Assembly: GCA_023663915.1 (NCBI GenBank)
Contig: JAMPGN010000159.1
Location: 1-10,171 of the forward strand
Direction: 5' to 3'
DNA length: 10,171 nucleotides
Source of the DNA: Eubacterium sp.
Lineage (GTDB): Bacteria > Bacillota_A > Clostridia > Lachnospirales > Lachnospiraceae
Position 1 is the first letter of the stretch; each line of letters opens with the position of its first letter. The notes beneath the pieces are model-generated. The model saw only the letters and a program-made list of their open reading frames with translations. It did not search any database and was not told the DNA's origin. Below are positions 1 to 5,814 of this stretch, piece by piece. A program made the position numbers and the translations under genes.

Positions 1-135
1 TTATAGAGATTTTAAAATAAAGGATGGAAGCGGCATACCATATATTTATTTAGCGAATACTTATGAGACAGAGAATGAGCTGGATAAATATTGTAAATAG
101 GATTTATCAAAGGGGGACAAGTATGCCTGATATTG
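1..135 (+). repeat. Direct repeat, copy 1 (left flank of hsdS/toxin-antitoxin segment)
   Basis: This stretch matches 1935-2070 almost base for base. I see two substitutions (positions 73 and 100) and one missing base in the ribosome binding site (AAAGGGGGACAAG here, AAAGGGAGGACAAG in copy 2). The match ends at the G of TGATATTG, just after the ATG at 123. Copy 1 may extend beyond the left edge of the window. The repeat carries the tail of an unknown gene plus the translation start of the nucleotidyltransferase gene, so it is duplicated coding DNA and not an insertion-sequence end. Confidence 0.9.
2..100 (+). CDS. C-terminal end of an unrecognised protein (5' part off window)
   Basis: An open frame enters from the left edge and ends at TAG 98-100, giving 32 residues that include DGSGIPYIYLANTYE and end ELDKYCK. 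I do not recognise the family. It is probably real coding sequence, because the second copy of this segment (1935-2034) keeps the frame with one synonymous change (GAG/GAA) and swaps TAG for TAA at the stop. It lies 22 bases upstream of a start codon with a purine-rich ribosome binding site, so it was probably the gene preceding the nucleotidyltransferase in an operon. Whether the gene is complete beyond the left edge cannot be seen. Confidence 0.5.
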   Translation, partial: YRDFKIKDGSGIPYIYLANTYETENELDKYCK

Positions 136-960
136 CATTTGAAATCACACCGGCGTCCATGGATGACCGAGATGGGCTGAGAGAATTTTTTACGCTATAT
201 TGAGAAATATAATAAGGCATACTCTAAACTGGAAACATTTCATAAGAGATTTCCAACGGATATGCAGAAGTCGCTCCTGCAATATGCTATGCAAGGTAAA
301 TTGGTAGAGCAGAGAGCGGAGGAAGGAACAGGCGAGGGACTGTATTGGCAGATACAGATAGAAAAAGAGAAACTTATCAGAGCTGGAAAGATTAAGGAAG
401 AAAAAAGGCTGCCAGAGATATCAGAGGATGAAATGCTGTTTGACATTCCTAAGAACTGGAAATGGGTAAGATTGTCTGAAGTTGTGGATGTTAGGGATGG
501 TACACATGATTCTCCAAGGTATTATGAAACGGGAATCCCTTTAGTGACTAGCAAAAATATTTCGAGTGGTGGATTAAATTTTGATAATGTAAAATATATT
601 TCAAAGGAAGATGCAAAGAAAATAAATGAGCGTTCTAATGTAGATACAGGAGATATATTATTTGCTATGATCGGCTCGATCGGCAATCCGGTTATTGTCA
701 ATAAGGATAGAGATTTTTGCGTGAAAAATGTTGCTTTATTTAAAATATTTTCAAAAGATAAATTATCTGTAGGATATTTATACTGGTTTTTATTTTTAGA
801 ACAGTTTGTAATGAAAAAGATTGCATCGGGAGGAGTACAATCTTTTATTAGCCTTAAAGTATTCAGAAATTATTTATTTCCACTTCCACCTTATGAGGAG
901 CAAAAGCGCATTGTGGCGGAACTTGAAAAGATAATGTCGTATTGTCAAAGGTTTGGATAA
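123..960 (+). pseudogene. hsdS: Half-length type I restriction specificity subunit HsdS, frameshifted near the start
   Basis: HsdS gives a type I restriction-modification complex its DNA target. From 181 the frame reads IEKYNKAYSKLETFHKRFP, then QYAMQGKLVEQ and a spacer helix, then WKWVRL, one target recognition domain (GTHDSP, DILFAMIGSIGNP) and the distal conserved region PLPPYEEQKRIVAELEKI, ending at 960. That is one recognition domain; usual HsdS has two and about 400 residues. The frame from ATG 123 (with a ribosome binding site) and ATG 159 reads MDDRDGLREF and then hits TGA 201. Removing one T from the T6 run at 186-191 joins the two frames into REFLRYIEKYNKAY, giving 278 residues from 123 or 266 from 159. 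ATG 262 is in frame but has no convincing ribosome binding site. No hsdM or hsdR is visible. It is probably decayed or a silent specificity cassette. A real half-subunit that dimerises, or a sequencing error in the T run, are alternatives. Confidence 0.75.
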
Positions 961-1050
961 GAAAGTTAATTTTATCGGTTGATAGGATAGGAAGCAATTG
1001 ATACTATAAAACATATTCCTATGCAAGCTTTGAGTTCGCTCTTTTTTACA

Positions 1051-1079
1051 TTGACAAAAATATGAATATTGCATACAAT
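1051..1079 (+). promoter_or_regulatory. SigA-type promoter of the relB-PIN toxin-antitoxin operon
   Basis: TTGACA (1051-1056), a 17-base spacer and TACAAT (1074-1079) form a near-consensus vegetative promoter. The ATG of the antitoxin gene is about 45 bases further on, after GAGGAG at 1115-1120. A T-rich stretch (TTTTTT at 1042-1047) lies just upstream of the -35 box. Confidence 0.85.
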
Positions 1080-1085
1080 AGTATG
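1059..1085 (+). promoter_or_regulatory. Probable autoregulatory operator: two small palindromes over the relB promoter
   Basis: CATAC-AATA-GTATG (1072-1085) is a perfect inverted repeat covering the -10 box, and AATAT-GA-ATATT (1059-1070) sits in the spacer just before it. Ribbon-helix-helix antitoxins of the RelB/DinJ type normally bind palindromes over their own promoter. The position fits, but binding is inferred. Confidence 0.5.
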
Positions 1086-1123
1086 AGAAAATATATAATA
1101 CATCTATTGATAGAGAGGAGAAT

Positions 1124-1438
1124 ATGACAATGGCAGAGCAGGCACTTGTACAGGTGCGTTTAGACAAAGATTTGCGAGATGAAGTGGCAGATATTTATTC
1201 AAAAATGGGACTTGATATACCGACCGCTATTCGGATGTTTTTTGCCCGTACAAAAATTGAAAAAGGGCTTCCTTTTGCGGCTACTCTTCCAAAAACTGAT
1301 GAAAAAATGTTGCGGGAAAGAAGTTTGCAGGCACTTGAGAATATTAGGGTCAATGCGGAAGCACTCCCGGAGATGACGCTGGATGAGATTCAGGCGGAAA
1401 TTGCGGCAGCTCGCGCTGAGCGGAAAGAAGGGCAATAA
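1124..1438 (+). CDS. RelB/DinJ-family antitoxin
   Basis: A 104-residue antitoxin. The N-terminal half (VQVRLDKDLRDEVADIYSKM, then GLDIPTAIRMFFARTKIEKGLPF) is the ribbon-helix-helix DNA-binding fold of the RelB/DinJ family, which dimerises on the operon promoter. The helical, charged C-terminal half (about 60-104) should wrap and neutralise the toxin. The ATG at 1124 is chosen because GAGGAG lies 3 bases before it; the ATG at 1130 gives a nine-base gap and is an alternative. The stop TAA shares its last base with the toxin ATG (TAATG), so translation is coupled. A DinJ/RelB antitoxin usually pairs with a RelE/YafQ toxin; here the partner is a PIN protein. Expression is likely repressed by its own product through the palindromes at 1059-1085. 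Confidence 0.88.
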   Translation: MTMAEQALVQVRLDKDLRDEVADIYSKMGLDIPTAIRMFFARTKIEKGLPFAATLPKTDEKMLRERSLQALENIRVNAEALPEMTLDEIQAEIAAARAERKEGQ

Positions 1439-1860
1439 TGCCGGTCTTAGCAGTAATCGATACCAATGTAATCATATCAGTATTGCTCACGAAGAACAGG
1501 GAGTCAGCGACTTATCGAGTGATCCAGGCGGTGCTCGATGGACGGATTACGCCGCTGTATCATCCGAATATTCTAGCGGAATATAAAGAAGTAGCTCATC
1601 GTCCGAAGTTTCATATTCACGAGAAAGACATTGATGTAATTCTTGAGGCTATTGAAACGTTTGGCATTGAAGTGCAGCCATCTCCGACTGGTGAAACGAT
1701 TTCAGATATGGACGACCTAATATTCTACGAAGTAGCAATGGAAAAGCACAAAGATGGCGCGTATCTCGTAACTGGCAACGCCAGACACTTTCCAGCCAAG
1801 AAGTTTATCGTCACTCCAGCCGAGATGATGAAAATTGTTGATGCTACCGAGTTTGTATAG
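1438..1860 (+). CDS. PIN-domain toxin (putative ribonuclease) of the toxin-antitoxin pair
   Basis: A 140-residue protein of the PIN-family toxin group (COG1569-type). PIN toxins are metal-dependent ribonucleases. Visible family features are the opening VIDTNVIISVLL with the first metal-binding Asp at residue 8, Glu48 in ILAEYKEV, the acidic cluster DMDD at 90-93 followed by a helix, and the TGNARHFP segment at 112-119 after beta strand AYLVT. The acidic residues expected for catalysis are all present and the length is normal, so it looks intact. It starts at ATG 1438, overlapping the antitoxin stop by one base and with no strong ribosome binding site of its own, which keeps toxin translation dependent on the antitoxin. 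The RNA target cannot be read from sequence. A stabilising role for the surrounding segment is inference. Confidence 0.88.
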   Translation: MPVLAVIDTNVIISVLLTKNRESATYRVIQAVLDGRITPLYHPNILAEYKEVAHRPKFHIHEKDIDVILEAIETFGIEVQPSPTGETISDMDDLIFYEVAMEKHKDGAYLVTGNARHFPAKKFIVTPAEMMKIVDATEFV

Positions 1861-1899
1861 GAAATCAGAGTGCAGTTATTTTATTACTACAGATGATAG

Positions 1900-2034
1900 G
1901 TTATTTTTAAAGTAAGAGTTGACAATAAAGAATATTATAGAGATTTTAAAATAAAGGATGGAAGCGGCATACCATATATTTATTTAGCGAATACTTATGA
2001 GACAGAAAATGAGCTGGATAAATATTGTAAATAA
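1900..2034 (+). pseudogene. 3' fragment of the unrecognised gene (second copy)
   Basis: After a stop at 1897-1899 the frame reads VIFKVRVDNKEYYRDFKIKD and continues to ELDKYCK with TAA at 2032-2034. From 1935 it duplicates the segment at the left edge. There is no start codon in a good context, and it begins only about 40 bases after the toxin gene ends, so it is a truncated copy. The junction with foreign sequence must lie between 1861 and about 1920. Its function is unknown. Confidence 0.5.
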
Positions 2035-2070
2035 GATTTATCAAAGGGAGGACAAGTATGCCTGATATTG
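1935..2070 (+). repeat. Direct repeat, copy 2 (right flank)
   Basis: Second copy of the segment at 1-135, differing by two substitutions and one extra A in the ribosome binding site. It runs from the middle of the unknown gene tail through its stop codon, the gap and the first codons (MPDI) of the nucleotidyltransferase. Because both copies are in the same orientation about 1.93 kb apart, homologous recombination between them could delete everything between them. Confidence 0.9.
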
Positions 2071-2408
2071 TAAACAAAAGTATTAATCAGTTTTTGCAAC
2101 AGATGAAAAGAATATTTGGCTCGCATTTATCAGAAGTGATTGTCTATGGTTCTTATGCAAGAGACGATTATCAAGATAATTCTGATGTGGACATTATGGT
2201 TTTGGTGAATCTTTCAGAGGCAGAAATTAAGAAATTTGAGAATGAGGTTTATGATATTGCATTTGAGATTGAAATGGGAATGGGCGTAGACATTTCCCCA
2301 ATTATTAAAAATAAGGCTCAATATGAATATTGGGTAGATGTGCTGCCGTTTTATCAAAATGTCGGGAAAGAAGGGCTATCTATTTTCCGACAGCCCCAAA
2401 CTATTTAA
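2058..2408 (+). CDS. MNT-type nucleotidyltransferase (orphan antitoxin-like), C-terminus probably replaced
   Basis: A 116-residue minimal nucleotidyltransferase. GSYARDDYQDNSDVD (31-45) gives the pattern GS-x10-DxD with metal-binding Asp43 and Asp45; Asp79 in MGVDISPI fits the third carboxylate. Related MntA-type proteins AMPylate and neutralise a HEPN toxin encoded next door. No HEPN gene is present: the stop at 2406-2408 is three bases from the stop of the convergent core gene prs. Codons from about residue 104 (KEGLSIFRQPQTI) are written by the hairpin that is the prs terminator, so the native C-terminus and any partner were probably lost at the island edge. The start ATG 2058 has AAAGGGAGGA about six bases before it. 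Activity is possible because the catalytic motif is whole, but its partner is unknown. Confidence 0.8.
   Translation: MPDIVNKSINQFLQQMKRIFGSHLSEVIVYGSYARDDYQDNSDVDIMVLVNLSEAEIKKFENEVYDIAFEIEMGMGVDISPIIKNKAQYEYWVDVLPFYQNVGKEGLSIFRQPQTI
2367..2396 (-). terminator. Intrinsic terminator of prs (and the dnaD-dnaC-prs operon)
   Basis: Read on the minus strand, GGGCTGTC, an 8-base loop and GATAGCCC pair over 8 bp with one G-U pair, followed by TTCTTT. It lies 16 bases after the prs stop. It overlaps the last codons of the convergent nucleotidyltransferase gene on the plus strand, which is unusual and marks the border between island and core. Confidence 0.65.
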
Positions 2409-2411
2409 ATT

Positions 2412-3599
2412 CTACTCTAACTCCCCATCATTATATCGAGCCACGATCGACTGAATACGCTCCACAGGATTCAGCAGATCGCTGATGGAAGTATCATGAT
2501 TCAGTGTATCGATGATATAAGCAATATATTTACTCATGTCGCAGTCGATATACCATTCACGAGCAAGCAATTCCGGTGTCTGGTAGATCAGATTCGTGGT
2601 CAGCACGCGGCAGATCAAGCCGTCGGCGTAAGCCGTGTCAAAACGATCCAACCCCGCCGTAAAGAGTCCGAACGTAGAGAATACAAAGATCCGGTTTGCC
2701 TTGCGCTCTTTCAAGGCGGATGCTACTTCCAAGACGCTCTCACCGGATGAAATCATATCATCGATGATAATCACATCTTTGTCTTCCACGCTAGAACCGA
2801 GAAACTCATGCGCCACGATCGGATTTCTGCCATTTATGATGCGGGTATAATCCCTTCTCTTATAAAACATACCCATATCAAGCCCGAGCACGTTGGCGAT
2901 GTAGATTGCCCGGCTCATACCGCCCTCGTCCGGGCTGACGACCATCATATGATCGTTGTCAATCGTCAGATTTTTTACATGAGTCAGCAGACCTTTGACA
3001 AACTGGTAAGCGGGCTGAACCGTCTCAAATCCGTGCAGCGGGATCGCGTTCTGGACACGAGGGTCGTGGGCATCAAAAGTGATGATATTGTCTACGCCCA
3101 TGTTTACCATTTCCTGCAGGGCAAGCGCACAGTCGAGGGATTCTCTGGCAGCCCTGTTATGCTGTCTGCTCTCGTATAAGTAAGGCATAATAACGGTGAT
3201 CCGTCTCGCCTTGCCGCCCACAGCAGCTATGATACGTTTCAAGTCCTGATAATGGTCGTCGGGCGACATGTGGTTTTCATGTCCGCAGAGGGAATAAGTG
3301 AGGCTGTAATTGGCGACATCTACCAGAAGATAGAGGTCGGAACCGCGCACGGACTGCCTGATTACACCCTTCGCCTCACCGGAACCGAACCGCGGTACAT
3401 TGGCCTTAAAAATATAAGAATCTCTCTGATATCCGGAAAAAGCGAGAGAATCTTTGTGCTCGCTCTCACGCTCTGTCCGCCACTTGACGAGATAGTAGTC
3501 TACCTTTTCACCCAAAGACTTACACCCTTCAAGGGGTATGATTCCGAGGGAGCCTACGGGGATGGTTTCCAGATTTCTTTTTTCTTCGCGTCTGGTCAT
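2412..3599 (-). CDS. prs: Ribose-phosphate pyrophosphokinase (PRPP synthase), long form
   Basis: Makes PRPP from ribose 5-phosphate and ATP in the cytoplasm, feeding purine, pyrimidine, histidine and NAD synthesis. The 395-residue protein is longer than the roughly 315 residues of classical Prs. Visible motifs are MPYLYESRQHNRAARESLD (138-156, the equivalent of the usual PYARQDR loop), TFDAHDPRVQNAIP (174-187), SPDEGGMSRA (222-231) and the PRPP-binding loop VIIIDDMISSGES (276-288). The extra length is mostly N-terminal (about 20-90) plus insertions. I chose ATG 3599 because GTGAGG lies six bases upstream and overlaps the dnaC stop; the frame is also open from 3668, but that start would overlap dnaC by 61 bases. 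It is the third gene of the dnaD-dnaC-prs operon and ends at the terminator 2367-2396. The family call is firm; whether it is regulated like the classical enzyme is unknown. Confidence 0.93.
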   Translation of the reverse strand: MTRREEKRNLETIPVGSLGIIPLEGCKSLGEKVDYYLVKWRTERESEHKDSLAFSGYQRDSYIFKANVPRFGSGEAKGVIRQSVRGSDLYLLVDVANYSLTYSLCGHENHMSPDDHYQDLKRIIAAVGGKARRITVIMPYLYESRQHNRAARESLDCALALQEMVNMGVDNIITFDAHDPRVQNAIPLHGFETVQPAYQFVKGLLTHVKNLTIDNDHMMVVSPDEGGMSRAIYIANVLGLDMGMFYKRRDYTRIINGRNPIVAHEFLGSSVEDKDVIIIDDMISSGESVLEVASALKERKANRIFVFSTFGLFTAGLDRFDTAYADGLICRVLTTNLIYQTPELLAREWYIDCDMSKYIAYIIDTLNHDTSISDLLNPVERIQSIVARYNDGELE

Positions 3600-3607
3600 G
3601 AAAAACC

Positions 3608-4579
3608 TCACTTTCTGTTCATCAGTCTCTTCTTGTACATACGGATATCTTGTCCGGACAATTTGCAAATTTCATAGTGGCTGGTTATGCGGGAGAAGAT
3701 ACGGTCAGAGTATCTATTTCGTAACTCTTCCAATGACAAATTTGTGGAGATCACAGTCGCCTTTTTACCCATATGCCGCTCGTTTAAAAGCGAAAATAAT
3801 TGGGAAGTCACAAACTGGTTTGTCAGTTCCGTGCCTAAATCATCGACGATGAGCAGATCACACTGATATAAGTCCGCATAGGTTTCACGAAGCTCTTCTC
3901 TATTCTTATAATCAAAGGAATTTTTGGAAAGTAAATCAAACAAGCCGGTCGCACTGAAATAGATCACGGAATGTCCGCTCTCGATCAGTTCCTTCGCAAC
4001 ACAGCCGGAAAGGAATGATTTTCCTGTACCCACTGTACCATAAAAAAATAGATTATGGTAGTCAGAATTGAAATTTTTGATAAAATTACGGCAGGTGTTT
4101 ACTGCATTTCGGAAACGGGATAAATCTTCCCCATCATAATATTCGTAGGAAAGGCAGTCAAAGTTCTCTGTCCGGAGCATTTCGCGTATATTGGACTGCT
4201 CGTAGAGAAGTGTGATCATAGCCTGTCGAAAGCAGTGGCATTTCTGCCCGTCCACATATCCGGTATCCTTGCAGTCGGGACATTCGTAAACGGGTTCTAA
4301 ATAATCGGGGGTAAATCCGGCGTCTTTCAGAAGCTGTGCTTTGCGTCCCGATAATTCGGCAAGGGAATCGCGCAGATCTTCCATGGCATCCGGATCACCC
4401 TCAAGCATCTTCTTGCCCTGTGAGACAGAAATAGATGCCACGGCGTCGTCCAAGTCACGGTAGGCGGGAATCCGGTCGTAAACATAGGCGAGTCTGCGCT
4501 CCACTTCGCGTCTGCTCTTTCGCTGTTTCATCTCGTATTGATGAAGGATCATGTCATATTGGGTGTTTGTCAGTGACAC
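3608..4579 (-). CDS. dnaC: DnaC/DnaI-type replicative helicase loader (AAA+ ATPase)
   Basis: A 323-residue helicase loader that would place the DnaB-type replicative helicase on DNA at the origin or at restart sites. The N-terminal part (1-95) is helical and charged. A zinc-binding CPDC...CHC motif follows with Cys100, 103, 114 and 116, as in Bacillus DnaI. The AAA+ domain has Walker A GTVGTGKS (181-188), Walker B LLIVDD (242-247), sensor-1 STN (278-280) and arginine-finger candidates Arg293 and Arg297 in SDRIFSRI. The start is GTG 4579 with AGGAG seven bases before it; this ribosome binding site is adjacent to the stop of the DnaD-like gene, 13 bases upstream. The prs start is 8 bases downstream. 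Such genes are called dnaC or dnaI in Clostridia. The AAA+ loader assignment is secure; the partner helicase is not in the window. Confidence 0.93.
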   Translation of the reverse strand: MSLTNTQYDMILHQYEMKQRKSRREVERRLAYVYDRIPAYRDLDDAVASISVSQGKKMLEGDPDAMEDLRDSLAELSGRKAQLLKDAGFTPDYLEPVYECPDCKDTGYVDGQKCHCFRQAMITLLYEQSNIREMLRTENFDCLSYEYYDGEDLSRFRNAVNTCRNFIKNFNSDYHNLFFYGTVGTGKSFLSGCVAKELIESGHSVIYFSATGLFDLLSKNSFDYKNREELRETYADLYQCDLLIVDDLGTELTNQFVTSQLFSLLNERHMGKKATVISTNLSLEELRNRYSDRIFSRITSHYEICKLSGQDIRMYKKRLMNRK

Positions 4580-4592
4580 AATAGTACTCCTT

Positions 4593-5675
4593 TTAGTTGC
4601 TCAGTAATTCCTGCTCTAAAGCATCGAAATCATAGTCGTTCTGTTTAAACTGGTTAAACTTGTTGGTGGAAGCGCTCTTCGCCGCCTTGGTCTTGTGGTA
4701 ATGCTCGTCCAGCGACAGGATATCGCTCTTGTGGTGCACGCCCGCCTTGTACCAGGCGTTTAAAATACTGTCGGCGTACTCAAAGCGGTGCTTGTCCGTG
4801 GCGAGCACGGTGCGTTCGCAGGCGGCAAAAATAATGTCGGTCGTGAACCCGTATTCTTTCGTCCAGCGCGTGATGTAAGATACTTCCGTCTGGGTTGGCG
4901 TGTCGTTTCTTCCAAGAGCCTGCATGATGGCATAGACGGACTTGTCATATTTACCTGCGAGACGGGCAGCCTGTTTCGGTGTTGAGATTCCCTGTTGTGC
5001 CCAGCTTATCGCGACTTTCTCTATGTATCGGAGATCCTTCTTGCCCCGGTCAACACAGTACTGAATCAGATAATCGATCAAATCTTCGGAAAATCCGAGC
5101 CGATCGGAAATAAACAGGATGGTTCGTACTTCGTTTGCGCTCAGGGTCTTCTTGAGGTATTGTTCCGCCACGAAGAGAAGTCTGGAAGTTGCCTCGTCGG
5201 ATTTAAATGCTTTCAGTTCGTCCAATGTATAGTTAGGTTTGACATAGATATCTTCCTCGCGGGAGTTCTCACTGTCCGCCGCATTTATTTTCGAGGAGAT
5301 CGGCACGACGGAAGCTAGCGGCGTGACTGTCCCGACTGACACCGCAGGCACCGGTGCGATGGCAGGCGCAGTCGGAAGAGGGGCAAAATCCATCAGATGA
5401 ATACCGGTGACATTTTTGCCGTCATCATATTCCAGAGAGAGAAGACGCTGCTTCTCCCAATATTTGAGCGCACGCATGACATCCTTCTCGGTGTAGTTAA
5501 ATTTATCCGCAATATCAGAGATGCTGGTGGAGAGTCTGGCGCTTACCATGCGGATGAGATATAAATAGATTTTGAGCTGCGCGTCGTTGGCAGCTTCCAT
5601 ATATTCATCAATAAAACGGTTGGAAATAACCGTAGAATTGGTATAATTATCTTGATAAATCGTTAAATGACTCAT
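4593..5675 (-). CDS. DnaD/DnaB-like primosome protein (replication initiation)
   Basis: A 360-residue protein of the DnaD/DnaB primosomal family of Firmicutes, which remodels DNA and recruits the helicase-loader complex. The N-terminal part (about 15-90; ISDIADKFNYTEKDVMRALKYWE region) is a winged-helix fold. A Pro/Ala/Val-rich linker (about 97-125) follows. Two tandem DnaB_2-type helical modules lie at about 140-232 and 240-315, and the tail ends YDFDALEQELLSN, typical of this family. I chose ATG 5675 with AGGTGG seven bases upstream; GTG 5681 is in frame but only one base from that ribosome binding site. It is the first gene of an operon with the helicase loader and prs. Likely promoter at 5742-5750, with DnaA-box-like sites at 5815-5930 upstream, so DnaA control is plausible. 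Whether it acts as DnaD or DnaB of Bacillus is not resolved. Confidence 0.88.
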   Translation of the reverse strand: MSHLTIYQDNYTNSTVISNRFIDEYMEAANDAQLKIYLYLIRMVSARLSTSISDIADKFNYTEKDVMRALKYWEKQRLLSLEYDDGKNVTGIHLMDFAPLPTAPAIAPVPAVSVGTVTPLASVVPISSKINAADSENSREEDIYVKPNYTLDELKAFKSDEATSRLLFVAEQYLKKTLSANEVRTILFISDRLGFSEDLIDYLIQYCVDRGKKDLRYIEKVAISWAQQGISTPKQAARLAGKYDKSVYAIMQALGRNDTPTQTEVSYITRWTKEYGFTTDIIFAACERTVLATDKHRFEYADSILNAWYKAGVHHKSDILSLDEHYHKTKAAKSASTNKFNQFKQNDYDFDALEQELLSN

Positions 5676-5741
5676 TTCCACACCACCTCTGTTCCATAAC
5701 GTACCGGAACGTATTAAGCGCCTACGAAGGGCATATGCTGA

Positions 5742-5750
5742 ATTATAGCA
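5742..5750 (-). promoter_or_regulatory. Extended -10 promoter of the dnaD-dnaC-prs operon
   Basis: On the minus strand, TGCTATAAT (TGn plus TATAAT) lies about 67 bases before the dnaD-like ATG. No good -35 hexamer is seen at 16-18 bases, as expected for an extended -10 promoter or one needing an activator. The arms TATGCT (5734-5739) and AGCATA (5747-5752) form an inverted repeat around the -10 box that could be an operator. Confidence 0.6.
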
Positions 5751-5814
5751 TAGCGATTTTTAAAATGAAATAGGCAAAACGCCATAAACAAAATCAGAAC
5801 AAGAGTTCATCAAA

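Noticed and set aside
961..1050. Small gene or terminator between hsdS and the antitoxin promoter
   Set aside because: No open frame with a ribosome binding site; the T6 run at 1042-1047 is preceded only by a three-base stem (GAG/CTC).
1861..1918. Terminator after the PIN toxin gene
   Set aside because: Only AT-rich sequence with no stable stem followed by a T run.
1919..1952. TTGACA at 1919-1924 as a promoter for the second repeat and the nucleotidyltransferase gene
   Set aside because: No -10 hexamer lies at 16-18 bases; TATAGA and TAAAAT are at 11 and 22 bases, and the stretch is within the coding remnant of the unknown gene.
1..2070. Insertion sequence or integron explanation for the repeats
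   Set aside because: No transposase or integrase gene, no terminal inverted repeats and no target duplication are visible; the repeats are coding segments of a gene pair.
3252..3677. Open frame on the plus strand opposite prs and the helicase loader 3' end
   Set aside because: It is antisense to two conserved genes and its translation has no recognisable domain.
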